Shown: positions 8,552-18,157, counted from the first letter of the stretch. The stretch is 64,000 nt of DNA from Clostridia bacterium (GCA_026418695.1 JAOAAU010000092.1:1-64000), one strand, 5' to 3'. Translations and numbers: made by a program. Notes: generated by a model not told the origin, from the letters alone.

Positions 8552-9823
8552 ATGTCAAAGAGTTTGTACCATATAGAGTTGGAAAAGAATCACCGCTGGA
8601 ATTCCTGGATGAACACGCTGGATGCCACTTTCTTTCAGATCGGATTTGTGTGCTTTGTTCCGGCGGTCATTATTGTAGCCTATTTAAAGCACTATACCGA
8701 TAATGAAATGATCTTGAACCTTCCGGTGTTTATTGCGAATTTTTTCATGTCCCTGGGGCCGTTAATCATGAGCTTCTATTCGGGAAGATTCAAGCGGAAG
8801 AAAAGAATGACCGTACTTTTAGGCTGGTGGCATCGGTTGGCATGGCTGCCGGTCCTTCCTGTGGTGTACTTCCTCAGCGGAAATAAAACCTGGATCATTC
8901 CTGCGTTTTTGATCGCATATGCATTTTTTTATATCGCTTGGAGCAGCGGCATCATCTTCTGGCAGGAGTTGATCGGCCGGGCGCTGGTACCGGAGCGGTT
9001 AAGCAGTGCGATGGGGATGAGAGAGTCTATCAGCAGAGGTGTCGGTTTCGCAGCAAGCTTTGCTGTGATGGCTATTTTGGCTAAAGTAGCTTTCCCGCTC
9101 AATTTTCTTATCCTTTTTAGTATTAGTTTTGTGAGCTGGCTCATCTCTCTCTTCTGGGTGCAGCAGATCAGAGAAGCACCTTATGATGAGATCAGTGATG
9201 AAAAGCCGTCGGGACACTTCAAGAACCTCTTGACGCTTCCGGTCAAAGATGTTTCCTTCCGCTGGTTTATCATTTTTATTCTTTTCCTTTATGGACATTT
9301 ATATGTCGGAGGACTTTACACCGTTGCAGGGATTGAACGTTTCAAGGATATCGTTCAACCAGACCAATTGACCGGTGTGATGAACATTATTACCACCCTG
9401 TCTGCCTGCTTTTTTGCTTTTGCAGCCGGAAAGATTACGGAAAGGGCAGGGAAGTTCTGGAGTTTCCTGATGTTTGTGGTAATCAATATACTGCTGCCTG
9501 TTCTTATGAACTTCTGTTACAGTTATCCTCTTTACCTGGGTTTGTTGGCTCTATCCGGAGTTGTGAATGTCATTTGGCTTGTAGAGTTTACGACCACCCT
9601 GGGATTTTCGACACCGGAGCGGAGACATGAGTATCTGGCAGTGATATCTTTTGTCAAGCTGATTCCCATTGTGATCTATACAAACCTGGGAGGTTTCCTG
9701 GCGAATACATTTTCCCATGACGCGGCATTTATGACTTCTGCCGCTTTTAGCCTGGCAGCTCTGCTGATCCTGGTGTTCAAGCTTCGTCCCTTGTGGAAGG
9801 CCCAAGATGCGGTCAATGATTAG
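8552..9823 (+). CDS. major facilitator superfamily transporter
   Basis: The 423-residue integral membrane protein has about 12 hydrophobic segments and the MFS loop 2-3 signature region with basic residues (YSGRFKRKKRMTVLLG). Its substrate is not deducible. The N-terminus is longer and more polar than usual, with HRWNSWMNTLDATFFQIGF leading into the first helix. A GAGGAA site lies before the ATG. A bidirectional terminator separates it from the convergent 5'-nucleotidase gene. MFS membership is well supported. Confidence 0.85.
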   Translation: MSKSLYHIELEKNHRWNSWMNTLDATFFQIGFVCFVPAVIIVAYLKHYTDNEMILNLPVFIANFFMSLGPLIMSFYSGRFKRKKRMTVLLGWWHRLAWLPVLPVVYFLSGNKTWIIPAFLIAYAFFYIAWSSGIIFWQELIGRALVPERLSSAMGMRESISRGVGFAASFAVMAILAKVAFPLNFLILFSISFVSWLISLFWVQQIREAPYDEISDEKPSGHFKNLLTLPVKDVSFRWFIIFILFLYGHLYVGGLYTVAGIERFKDIVQPDQLTGVMNIITTLSACFFAFAAGKITERAGKFWSFLMFVVINILLPVLMNFCYSYPLYLGLLALSGVVNVIWLVEFTTTLGFSTPERRHEYLAVISFVKLIPIVIYTNLGGFLANTFSHDAAFMTSAAFSLAALLILVFKLRPLWKAQDAVND

Positions 9824-9868
9824 CCTTATAAGAAAACTGAACAGACTGGAAAGTGAAAGATATAAAGG

Positions 9869-9899
9869 AAAGCCTCTGCATCAACTGCAGAGGCTTTCA
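9869..9899. terminator. bidirectional terminator
   Basis: GAAAGCCTCTGCA, loop TCAAC, TGCAGAGGCTTTC: a perfect 13-bp stem between the convergent MFS gene (ends 9823) and the nucleotidase gene (ends 9916). Confidence 0.88.
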
Positions 9900-9915
9900 A
9901 CATTACGGCTAAGTT

Positions 9916-11898
9916 TTATTTTGCAGGAATGATGAGCTTTTGTCCTACAAAAATCAGGTTTACATTTTTGATCTTGTTGATTTTTGCGATTTCCATATAG
10001 GAAACATTGAATTTCTTACCGATCACACTCAGACAATCCCCGGCTTTTACAACATATACGGTTTCACTCTGTGGAGCTGCTTCAACTTTGGGTTCCGGCT
10101 TTATAGCGGTTTCTGTTTTTGAAGGTGCAGCTGGTTCAACCTTGACTTCAGGCTGAGCAGGTGCTTCTTTTTTGACAGTGGTGGATCCCTTGATGAAGGA
10201 CCAGTTGTTTTTAACCGTCGGACTAATGGTCTTCATGTCCTGAACATATTTGATCATAAGATTCCTTACCTGGCCGTCATCTCCCAACTGCTTTGCGGAA
10301 TCATAGGTCACGATGCTCGTGTCGCCCGGCTTCAGCCCGGCTGCTGCCATAAACCCGCCTCCGCCATTAAAGCGATAGTTGTTGATGGCTACAGTAAATT
10401 CATCGGTATCCTGAATTTCTTTTCCGTTATACTTAAGATTCTTGATTCTGCTGCCTACTGGCTGGGTCAGGTCGATTTCATAAGTAGCTCCGTACAGGAT
10501 ATCCAGATTGTAGTCCGGTACGTTCAAGGCCGGATCCTTTTCAACAGGTGCGGAAGGATCGGAAACCTGTTTGTAGTATTTCACGGAGGATTCCATCCAT
10601 TTTTTGATTTGTGCTCCGTTCATTTTAATTCCGTAGAGGAAATTTTCGTAGATGTAAACGGAGGAGATATCCTTAATTTTGATATCGCCTTGAGGTATCA
10701 GTGCACTTGCGCTGAAAGGAGCCGCTATGGACAACTGTGTTCCTGCCATTTTGACCTGGACTTCATTCACCAGATCCATGAGTGCGGAAGGTGCTGTGGT
10801 CTGGGTTTTTCCGGAGTATTCGCCGGTGGACTTGCCAATCACGGTATTGATATATTCCATAGCCTTGTCCTGATAAGGCTGGAGCAAGGTAGTCATGGCT
10901 TCGTCGGCCGGAATCTTGCTGTCCATGATGATGTTCTTGGACGTAAAGCCTTCGATTTTGCCTGCTGCATCGACACTGATATCGATTTGTGTTACAGTTG
11001 CACCGTTCGGCTTTGGTTCAACGATGATCACATCTTTGCCTGCAGGATTCTTAAATATTTCTTTATCAATCTGGGTATGAGTGTGTCCGCAGATGATGGC
11101 ATCAATATCGGAAACACCGGTAGCAACAGCTTTTACCTGGTTCTCAGGAATGGTATCAGTGGCTTTTTCTATCCCGCTGTGAATGACAGCAACGATGGCA
11201 TCGGCGCCCTCCTTCTTCATCACGGGAACCCATTTCTTTGCTTCGTCCGCCAGGTCGTTAAATTCCAAGCCGCTGTAATTGGATTCATTTTCCCAGCTGG
11301 AGATGGTCTTGGTGGTCAGACCGAGGATTCCAATCTTTAAAGTTTTATTGTTCACCGTAACGGATTTCATAAAATAGGGTTTTACAAAATTGGTTTTGTC
11401 CGAGGTTTTATATGTATTTGCGGAAAGTACGGTGATTCCTTCCTTTTGAGCATCGCCGATGATTCTGTTCAGCGTCTGAAGTCCATAATTGAACTCATGG
11501 TTACCCAAAGTCCAGGTATCATACTTCATCGCTCCCATAGCCTTCATCATCGGGTATTCTGCGGTTGTGTCGATCTTATTATAGTAATAGGAGAGAGGCG
11601 TTCCCTGAATCGTGTCTCCTGCATCGACAAGGATGACATTAGGGTTGCCGGCCCTGACACTTTTTACATAGGAGGCAACCTTTGCCAAACCCTGGTCAGC
11701 GGCCTTGCCGGTAAAATAGTTCATGGGGTAAATGTTGCCGTGCAAATCCGAGGTGCCGATGATGGAAATCGTAGAAACATTCGCCGGAGTTTGAACGGGA
11801 TCTGCTGCGAGTACGCCTGCCGGTGCCAGCAATGCAAACAGCGTGAATACTGCTACAAGATACGATAACATAACTTTTGCTTTTGATGCTTTTTTCAT
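9916..11898 (-). CDS. secreted 5'-nucleotidase/2',3'-cyclic phosphodiesterase with C-terminal LysM
   Basis: The 660-residue protein has a signal peptide (to about residue 31), an N-terminal metallophosphatase domain with the di-metal motifs GTSDLHGNIYP, VDAGDTIQG, TLGNHEFNYG and ICGHTHTQID, a 5'-nucleotidase C-terminal domain with the substrate-binding NNYRFNGGGGFMAAAG, a Pro/Glu/Lys linker and a final LysM domain (YVVKAGDCLSVIGKKFNV). The family hydrolyses extracellular nucleotides or cyclic nucleotides for salvage. The LysM would tether it to peptidoglycan. The usual GNHEFD is GNHEFN here. AGGAGGG precedes the ATG. A phosphate or purine scavenging role is inferred. Confidence 0.9.
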   Translation of the reverse strand: MKKASKAKVMLSYLVAVFTLFALLAPAGVLAADPVQTPANVSTISIIGTSDLHGNIYPMNYFTGKAADQGLAKVASYVKSVRAGNPNVILVDAGDTIQGTPLSYYYNKIDTTAEYPMMKAMGAMKYDTWTLGNHEFNYGLQTLNRIIGDAQKEGITVLSANTYKTSDKTNFVKPYFMKSVTVNNKTLKIGILGLTTKTISSWENESNYSGLEFNDLADEAKKWVPVMKKEGADAIVAVIHSGIEKATDTIPENQVKAVATGVSDIDAIICGHTHTQIDKEIFKNPAGKDVIIVEPKPNGATVTQIDISVDAAGKIEGFTSKNIIMDSKIPADEAMTTLLQPYQDKAMEYINTVIGKSTGEYSGKTQTTAPSALMDLVNEVQVKMAGTQLSIAAPFSASALIPQGDIKIKDISSVYIYENFLYGIKMNGAQIKKWMESSVKYYKQVSDPSAPVEKDPALNVPDYNLDILYGATYEIDLTQPVGSRIKNLKYNGKEIQDTDEFTVAINNYRFNGGGGFMAAAGLKPGDTSIVTYDSAKQLGDDGQVRNLMIKYVQDMKTISPTVKNNWSFIKGSTTVKKEAPAQPEVKVEPAAPSKTETAIKPEPKVEAAPQSETVYVVKAGDCLSVIGKKFNVSYMEIAKINKIKNVNLIFVGQKLIIPAK

Positions 11899-12174
11899 TT
11901 GAACCCTCCTTTTGATTTTGTGCGTTAGGAATTTACATCCATCCTATGATACTATATTTATGTTATGTGAAGTAAAAATATGGTTATTTGATGGATAAAC
12001 CTACAAAATCAGGTTACTAAAAATGGAAGACGAAAGAAAGGACAGATGACCTTTATTGGTTAGTTGTAAGTTAATAAATTGTTAATATTTTATTTAGAGG
12101 AATTCAATAAGACGGTTTTATAATGAATTTATGGGGAAACGTTTCCTGATGTTGAAATAAAGGAGAGTAAATTT

Positions 12175-13461
12175 ATGAAAATGAGTAAAACTGCTGCCAC
12201 CATTCTGGCATTTACACTTGGAGCCGTCATCTTTGTGACAACAGCTTTTGCAGATGTGGCACTGGGCTCCGGTTATGATACGCTGAAGGCTTCCATGAAG
12301 CATACGATATCACAAGTATTGAAAAACCAAAAGAATTTTACCTTTGAGTCTTCTTTCGAAATCAAGGACAATGGAACATTTCTGGTTCAAGGGTCAGGGT
12401 TTAGCAAAGTTGACAATGAAAAGAATGAGTTTGAGTCCACTACGGTAAACAAGTACTCGAGCGGAAAAACAACCACGCATTACTCCTACAGCGATAGCTC
12501 CGTAAGAATTTGGAGAAATGAAATGGATACTGAAGAAAAGTACTATATTTCGGAGTATCCCAACAATAATAACAAGGCAATCAAGGATAATTTCCGCAAC
12601 CCTTTTGAACAAAAAGGAGCGGATGAGGCAGAGAAGCTCTTCGATGCAGTGGTTGGCAATCTTAAAAACTATATCCAGGTGGAAAACAAAAAAGATGGCG
12701 GAAAGGAATACACGGGAAGTATTGCAGAAGCTCAGGTTCCTGCCCTTGTTAATGCGGTGTCTTCGTATTTCTTTAAACGATCCGTCATGGATCGTCCGTC
12801 TGATCGTGATGAGTTTAAGTTCCCGCAGCTGGAGAAGGATATTCATATCAGTAAGGTATCTGCAAAAGCCTTGGAGAATAGTTCCGGGATGCTGGAAAAT
12901 GTCCTTGCTGAAGTGACGCTTGCAGGGAAAGACAACAACGGAGTGAATCATGAGCTGTCCATGAATGTTGCTATCAAATTCACCGATATTGATAAGACGG
13001 TGATTTCAAAACCGAATATCGAAGGCAAGAAGATTGAAAAAGTTAGTCCGTATGGGGTTTTTGACAGCAGATATATTGGAGTGTACAAAAACAATATTGT
13101 CATTCTGAAGGATGGCAAGTTCGTGAAGGCTGGAGAAAGGGTTCTGGAAATTATCAAGGTTGACAGCAAAAATATTTCTGGAAGGTACCATGAGGTTATG
13201 AAGCCGGGTTTTGAAGAGTATTCCTCAAAATATGACTTCAGCTTTGAGTGCAGCCAGGAAGACAATAACCCAAATGGTCACAGGTATGCGTTCAGTTATA
13301 TCAACCCGACCGGCAAGAAAGAAATGGGGATGATCAACATGTCCATGAATGGAACGCTGTATCTTAACCTGAACATCGAGATTATAGATGAACACAGTAC
13401 CAGAGGATATGGCATCGGCAAAGAATTTGACGGTGATTTCCATCGGGTATTTGAGGATTAA
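12175..13461 (+). CDS. secreted hypothetical protein upstream of an ABC/two-component module
   Basis: The 428-residue product has an N-terminal signal peptide or anchor (AATILAFTLGAVIFVTTAFA) and a long soluble extracellular part rich in Lys, Asn and Ser, with many beta-type segments; no known domain is recognised. It ends with a polar RGYGIGKEFDGDFHRV segment. GGAGAG precedes the ATG. It is followed after a hairpin at 13472 by the ABC transporter and histidine kinase operon on the same strand. A role as an envelope sensor or a target of that system is a guess from position only. Confidence 0.75.
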   Translation: MKMSKTAATILAFTLGAVIFVTTAFADVALGSGYDTLKASMKHTISQVLKNQKNFTFESSFEIKDNGTFLVQGSGFSKVDNEKNEFESTTVNKYSSGKTTTHYSYSDSSVRIWRNEMDTEEKYYISEYPNNNNKAIKDNFRNPFEQKGADEAEKLFDAVVGNLKNYIQVENKKDGGKEYTGSIAEAQVPALVNAVSSYFFKRSVMDRPSDRDEFKFPQLEKDIHISKVSAKALENSSGMLENVLAEVTLAGKDNNGVNHELSMNVAIKFTDIDKTVISKPNIEGKKIEKVSPYGVFDSRYIGVYKNNIVILKDGKFVKAGERVLEIIKVDSKNISGRYHEVMKPGFEEYSSKYDFSFECSQEDNNPNGHRYAFSYINPTGKKEMGMINMSMNGTLYLNLNIEIIDEHSTRGYGIGKEFDGDFHRVFED

Positions 13462-13471
13462 TAATTGAAGA

Positions 13472-13494
13472 GGGAAGCTGCTTTGCAGCTTCCC
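13472..13494 (+). terminator. GC-rich hairpin, terminator or attenuator without a long T-run
   Basis: GGGAAGCTGC, loop TTT, GCAGCTTCCC: a perfect 10-bp stem 10 bases after the stop codon. The following bases (GGATTGTTAC) have no U-tract, so it may only partly separate the secreted protein gene from the ABC operon. Confidence 0.55.
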
Positions 13495-13618
13495 GGATTG
13501 TTACCAATTGTAAAAGAACTGAAAGCAACTAAACAGAGACGGCAAGATATTCGAGTGTAAACAGATCTGATATTGAAGCTGTCCCTGATTGCGTTATTGA
13601 CTATAAGGGGGCGAATGA

Positions 13619-14344
13619 ATGGAAAAGGCTATTGTCATCGATGGTCTTACGAAAGTATACAAGAATGGAAGAGGGATCTGGGATATTTCTCTGGAAGTGG
13701 ACCAGGGAGAAATCTTTGGATTCTTAGGACCCAACGGTGCAGGAAAAACAACGGCAATGAAAATCATGACAGGGTTAATGAGAGCGGATAGCGGAGATGT
13801 CAGAATTTTTGGGGCAAGCATTTCTCAGAACTATGTACAGGCAATGAAACATGTGGGATGCCTCATTGAGACGGCAGAGTCCTACCCCTATCTCACGGCC
13901 TATGAGAACCTCAAGCTCTTTTCAAGATATTATCCGGAGGTGGATGACAAAAGAATTGAGGAATGCCTTCAAATTACCGGCATGCTAAAATACAAAAAGG
14001 AAAAAGCCAAGCGCTTTTCTCTGGGGATGAAACAGCGGTTGGGCATCGCAGCAGCAATCCTATCAAGACCAAGAGTTCTGATTCTCGATGAACCCTTAAA
14101 CGGGCTGGATGTTGAGGGCATGATTGAGATGAGAAAGCTGATCAAGGGATTAGCCGGTGAAGATAAAACAACGTTTTTTATTTCAAGCCATTTGATCCAT
14201 GATGTAGAACTAACTTGTACAAAAATCGGTGTGATTTATGGGGGTAGGCTGACCAACGTGGATGATACCCGGAATATATTATCCAATTATTCCACATTGG
14301 AAAATTTCTTTATCAGTGAGGTGGACAGAAATGGAAGGGTTTAA
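13619..14344 (+). CDS. ABC transporter ATP-binding protein
   Basis: The 241-residue ATPase shows Walker A (GPNGAGKTT, residues 37-45), the ABC signature SLGMKQRLG near 134 and Walker B (VLILDEPLNGLD). The length and the sequence around the signature fit the DrrA/BcrA-type drug or peptide exporters. It energises the membrane protein encoded by the overlapping next gene. AAGGGGG precedes the ATG. With the sensor kinase and regulator behind it, it resembles antimicrobial peptide resistance modules, but the substrate is not shown by the sequence. Confidence 0.92.
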   Translation: MEKAIVIDGLTKVYKNGRGIWDISLEVDQGEIFGFLGPNGAGKTTAMKIMTGLMRADSGDVRIFGASISQNYVQAMKHVGCLIETAESYPYLTAYENLKLFSRYYPEVDDKRIEECLQITGMLKYKKEKAKRFSLGMKQRLGIAAAILSRPRVLILDEPLNGLDVEGMIEMRKLIKGLAGEDKTTFFISSHLIHDVELTCTKIGVIYGGRLTNVDDTRNILSNYSTLENFFISEVDRNGRV

Positions 14345-15083
14345 TGCAGCATTTTTTAATGAGCTTGACAAACTGCGGAAGAAGAAAAAGATCTTTTGGG
14401 CAGCATTGATATCAATTCTGGCTGTAATCATCGGACAGCTGGCAATCACCATGATCAAAAACGGGTTTGGACTTCGAGTTGCAGGTGGATTGGAATTTCC
14501 AATTACAGTGCTCTCTATCTTTATCTACTCCATCCTTCCGCTTTTTACTGCTTTTGTAGCCATTGACATGTTTTGTGGGGAGTTTTCCTCCAATCACATG
14601 AAGATCACCCTTGCAAGGCCGGTTTCCAGACTGGGAATTTTCAGTGCAAAGATCCTGAATATCGGGGTGTTTATCCTGGTCAATCTGGGTTTTGTCATGG
14701 TGGTATCCCTGGTGAGCGGATTGATTTTCAACCCGTCTTCCGGGAACCTGATGAGCTTTATAAAGATTATTCTGGCCTATGCTTCTACGATGCTGCCGGT
14801 ATTTGTGCTGGCGCTGCTAATTGTCTTTCTTTCCAATCTGTTAAAGAACGGGTTGGCAGTGTTCTTTTTATCCGTAATCCTATATGTAGGGATGATTTTC
14901 CTGAGCATCGTCTTTTCGTCCTACTCAAGCTTTTTTCTTACCTCCATGTTTGATTGGTATACCCTGTGGATTTCTGATTCTCCGAACTATATGAAAATTA
15001 CAAGGCAGTTTTTAATCATGGTAGGTTGTAGTATAATGTTTTTTACAGCAGGGTATGCCCTGTTTGACAAAAAGGATTTGTAA
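14331..15083 (+). CDS. ABC-2 type transporter permease
   Basis: The 250-residue permease has about six hydrophobic segments after a short cytoplasmic start (MEGFNAAFFNELDKLRKKKK), typical of ABC-2 permeases such as BcrB. The start is set at the ATG at 14331, after GAGGTGG within the ATPase gene, giving a 14-base overlap and translational coupling. It forms the membrane half of the exporter. Upstream in-frame codons are shadowed by the ATPase gene and have no binding site. Confidence 0.88.
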   Translation: MEGFNAAFFNELDKLRKKKKIFWAALISILAVIIGQLAITMIKNGFGLRVAGGLEFPITVLSIFIYSILPLFTAFVAIDMFCGEFSSNHMKITLARPVSRLGIFSAKILNIGVFILVNLGFVMVVSLVSGLIFNPSSGNLMSFIKIILAYASTMLPVFVLALLIVFLSNLLKNGLAVFFLSVILYVGMIFLSIVFSSYSSFFLTSMFDWYTLWISDSPNYMKITRQFLIMVGCSIMFFTAGYALFDKKDL

Positions 15084-15095
15084 CAGGTGGGTCTT

Positions 15096-16529
15096 GTGAA
15101 TTTAGGAAGGCGATTTTTCCTTTTGAATTCCATAACGGTATTGATTGCTATCGTGGCTACTTCAGTGGCTGCGGTAGTGTTTTTTGCTGTCCTTGCAAGT
15201 GTTTATGGCCGGAACTCAACAATGGAAGATTTAAAGAGGGTCTATGAGGTTCGGGCGGGCTTTGGAGAGATTAAGAGAAGAGCGGCAGCCGCTAATTTTG
15301 AAAATTTTTTGGATGCCGGATTCCAAAAGGAATTGGCAGTAAGTGTAAAAGCCCTGGGGGCAGACGCAGCCCTGGTAAAGAACCGGGAGATCATATTTTC
15401 AACGAAAAAAATGGACCGGTTGGATTTGGAGAAATGCCTTGGCTTTTTACCGCGGAATGATGAAGAAGGTGTAATTGAGTTAAACAACAGGACTTACATA
15501 TTAGACTATATTGATTTTAATTCCCACGAGGGGAGTAAGGAATTACTGCTGCTGATGGCCCCGGTAAAGGTAAATATGCAGTTTTATCAGATTCTGATCC
15601 TTTTTACGATTTCCTTTTTTGTGCTTACTTTTGTCGGATTGAACCTTTGGGTTTCAATTTCCTTTTCAAAGGGAGTCATTGCACCTGTTTCGAGGCTGAA
15701 AAAGGCGGCTTCCCTGATCAGCTCCGGAGACCTTAGCTGTGAAATCGTTGAAGAGGGTGAAGGAGAAGTAAGAGAATTGTGCAGAACCCTGGAACAGATG
15801 CGGATCAAGCTGAAGGAATCCGTGTATTTGCAGGAGAAATATGATGAAAACAGAAAATTCCTTGTATCGAGCATATCTCATGACCTTAAAACACCGGTTA
15901 CTTCCATCAAAGGATATATCGAAGGTGTTCTGGATGGCGTAGCAAAGACTCCGGAAAAAATGCAGACCTACCTCGAAACTGCCCGCGACAAAGCATTGCT
16001 TGTCAACGCTATGATTGATGATTTGCTTCTTTACTCAAAGCTTGATCTAAACCAAATTCCATTTAATTTTGAGAAGACGGATATGAAAAAATACTTTGAG
16101 GATTGTGTTGCGGATCACCAATATGAATTTGAAAAAGCCAGGATTCATATTGAGTTTGTCTATGAGGCGAAAGAATCGATTTTTGCACTGATCGATAAGG
16201 AAAGAATGAAAAGAGTGATTCAGAACATCCTGGATAACTCTAAAAAATATATGAATAGAACTGATGGGAAGATCCAGCTGATCCTACGGGAAACCCGTAC
16301 GTCTCTGATCATTGAGGTTAAGGATAATGGAGCAGGGATTGACGAGGAGGCACTTCCCTATATTTTTGAAAGGTTCTATAGAGGGGATGCTTCAAGGAAA
16401 AGCAGCGAAGGCAGCGGCCTGGGCTTGGCGATTGCCAGGCAGATCGTGGAGGGACATGACGGAAGGATATGGGCCGTAAGTGCTCCGGGACAGGGGACCA
16501 GCATCCTGATATCTTTGAAGAAGGTTTAA
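15096..16529 (+). CDS. sensor histidine kinase with HAMP domain
   Basis: The protein of about 477 residues has a transmembrane helix at 10-35, an extracellular loop of about 125 residues, a second helix near 150-175, a HAMP region, a HisKA box (SSISHDLKTPVTSIKGYIEG, phospho-acceptor His) and an HATPase domain (NILDNSKKYM, VKDNGAGIDEE, GSGLGLAIARQIVEGH). It should phosphorylate the regulator that follows. GTG at 15096 lies 5 bases after AGGTGG; a GTG 9 bases earlier lies inside that site. The gene starts 12 bases behind the permease, so all four genes probably form an operon. Confidence 0.92.
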   Translation: MNLGRRFFLLNSITVLIAIVATSVAAVVFFAVLASVYGRNSTMEDLKRVYEVRAGFGEIKRRAAAANFENFLDAGFQKELAVSVKALGADAALVKNREIIFSTKKMDRLDLEKCLGFLPRNDEEGVIELNNRTYILDYIDFNSHEGSKELLLLMAPVKVNMQFYQILILFTISFFVLTFVGLNLWVSISFSKGVIAPVSRLKKAASLISSGDLSCEIVEEGEGEVRELCRTLEQMRIKLKESVYLQEKYDENRKFLVSSISHDLKTPVTSIKGYIEGVLDGVAKTPEKMQTYLETARDKALLVNAMIDDLLLYSKLDLNQIPFNFEKTDMKKYFEDCVADHQYEFEKARIHIEFVYEAKESIFALIDKERMKRVIQNILDNSKKYMNRTDGKIQLILRETRTSLIIEVKDNGAGIDEEALPYIFERFYRGDASRKSSEGSGLGLAIARQIVEGHDGRIWAVSAPGQGTSILISLKKV

Positions 16530-16556
16530 TACTTATTGAGGAAAAGGGGGATTTCA

Positions 16557-17252
16557 TTGAAAAGCATACTGATTGTTGAGGATGACCAGAGTATTGCGAA
16601 TCTGCAAAAAGATTACCTGGAGATCAGTGGTTTTTCCGTGACAATAGCAGGGAGCGGCGCAGAGGGCCTGAAAGCTCTCCAGGAAAAGGAATATGATCTG
16701 CTGCTTTTGGATATCATGCTGCCCGGGATGGATGGCTTCGAGGTGCTGAAAAAAATCCGTGAATCCAGCGACATCCCTGTACTAATTGTATCTGCAAGGC
16801 AGGAGGAAATTTATAAGATCAACGGTCTGGGCCTCGGCGCAGATGATTATATCACAAAGCCTTTCAGTTCGGGTGAACTGGTGGCAAGAGTGAATGCGCA
16901 CCTGAATAAGTTTGAACGATTGAAGGAGCGGTTTGAGAATAGAAACGAAGGCAGTAAACTGATTATCCGCGGACTCGAGATACAAAAGGACTCCAGAAGG
17001 GTTTTCGTAAATGGAAATGAGGTTACCATGGCCCAAAAAGAGTTTGACCTCTTGTTGTTTTTAGTACAAAATGCCAACCGGGTTTTTGGGAAAGAGGAGC
17101 TTTTTGAAAGAATCTGGGGCTTGGATGCGCTGGGGGATGCTTCCACCGTCACGGTTCATATTGCCAGAATCAGAGAAAAGATTGAAGCCAATCCGTCAAA
17201 ACCCCAATATATTGATACCGTTTGGGGTTCGGGCTACCGGTTTAGGGTGTAA
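16557..17252 (+). CDS. OmpR/PhoB family response regulator
   Basis: The 231-residue regulator has a receiver domain (ILIVEDD acidic pocket, phosphoacceptor Asp near residue 52 in LLLLDIMLPGMDGFEV, conserved Lys in DDYITKPFSSGEL) and a C-terminal winged helix (VTVHIARIREKIEANP, YIDTVWGSGYRF). It pairs with the kinase encoded just upstream. The start is taken as the TTG at 16557 after GGGGG because the earlier TTG at 16536 has no binding site. It probably regulates the ABC genes and perhaps the secreted protein at 12175. Confidence 0.92.
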   Translation: MKSILIVEDDQSIANLQKDYLEISGFSVTIAGSGAEGLKALQEKEYDLLLLDIMLPGMDGFEVLKKIRESSDIPVLIVSARQEEIYKINGLGLGADDYITKPFSSGELVARVNAHLNKFERLKERFENRNEGSKLIIRGLEIQKDSRRVFVNGNEVTMAQKEFDLLLFLVQNANRVFGKEELFERIWGLDALGDASTVTVHIARIREKIEANPSKPQYIDTVWGSGYRFRV

Positions 17253-17451
17253 GTGACGTTACTGAATATACTATGTTCTTATATCGTATGCTTCAATTTC
17301 TTTAATTCAAACTAATGAATCATTTTCCATGTGAAATACTCTAAGTGCTGCTTAAATTGATCATTTAAGCGACGGTTTGTATTTGGTGTATCAATTGATA
17401 GAACTGTCTTTGGGGCACATAATAAAAGTCAAGAAAAGAATTCCAGTGATT
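17253..17451. other. AT-rich gene-free stretch after the response regulator gene
   Basis: No gene or clear terminator is seen here. Short open frames at 17377-17589 and 17593-17778 cross or lie in the inverted-repeat element, have no ribosome binding site and give low-complexity products. Confidence 0.5.
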
Positions 17452-17882
17452 AATAAACTCACCCCTACCCCCTCTCTTTTCAAAAGAGGGGAGTCAGATT
17501 CTCTTAGAAGTATTTCATTAGTTTATTTACCACTGATTTTACATCTTACATTTCCCCACATTTTAACCTTAAACTTTATCCAAAGGTGATTTATGCGATA
17601 TTCCTTAAATGGCCATATTTCACCTTCTTTTCATGAACTCCGCCATCAATCACAACTACCAGTTTTTTTCATAATAATAAAAGTGGGTAATAAAATATCT
17701 TTTATCTTCATACAGAAAAGGTGCAGCATATTGTCTAAAACTGGTTCCATGCTTTCTTTTACTTACAGTTTCCCATAAAACCTTTTCACCAATGGCCTAT
17801 TCTTAGCTCAAATTACTTTTTGTTTCTCTTTTACTTTTTCCCCCTCTATTGGAAAGAGAGGGGGCACGGGGGTGAGTTTATT
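17452..17882. mobile_element. MITE-like element with about 40-bp terminal inverted repeats
   Basis: The left arm 17452-17491 begins AATAAACTCACCCC and continues CCCCCTCTCTTT with a hairpin-forming AAAGAGGGG end. The right arm 17840-17882 is its near-perfect reverse complement, ending GGGGGTGAGTTTATT. Each arm also folds on itself (CCCCTCT with AGAGGGG). The interior of about 350 bases is AT-rich and gene-free. A non-autonomous transposable element is the simplest reading. No transposase gene or clear target duplication was found. Confidence 0.75.
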
Positions 17883-18044
17883 ATCCCTAAGTCATATACA
17901 TATCATATCATTCGTATCGTTTTTTTTCTTCACTTGACTTATAAACAACAAACTGTCTCTTGATATGCATTTTATTTCAAAAAACTAGCCGTATCTAATA
18001 ATAGTTTTATAACAAATTCAAAAAAAGTACATGGGTATTTTATA

Positions 18045-18073
18045 TTGAACAGGATTCCAACAGGCGTTACAAT
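18045..18073 (+). promoter_or_regulatory. promoter of the hydrogenase operon
   Basis: TTGAAC (18045-18050), 17-base spacer, TACAAT (18068-18073). The Rex-like site at 18078 covers the predicted transcription start. Confidence 0.65.
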
Positions 18074-18077
18074 GGCA

Positions 18078-18095
18078 TTGTCAAATAATTAACAA
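18078..18095. promoter_or_regulatory. Rex-like operator before the hydrogenase operon
   Basis: TTGTCAAATAATTAACAA differs at one base from the Rex consensus TTGTTAANNNNTTAACAA. It lies just downstream of a -10 box, a position that would block transcription. Rex senses NADH/NAD+ and controls fermentative and hydrogen genes in clostridia. Confidence 0.75.
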
Positions 18096-18157
18096 GAAAA
18101 AACGCGCGAATTATTGTATACAATGTACATTCGAATAGTATTTTGGAGGTGCTGTTA

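Noticed and set aside
12078-12095. Rex-like half-site before the secreted protein gene
   Set aside because: Only one half matches the consensus.
17377-17778. Two short plus-strand frames
   Set aside because: They overlap the inverted-repeat element, have no ribosome binding sites and give low-complexity products.
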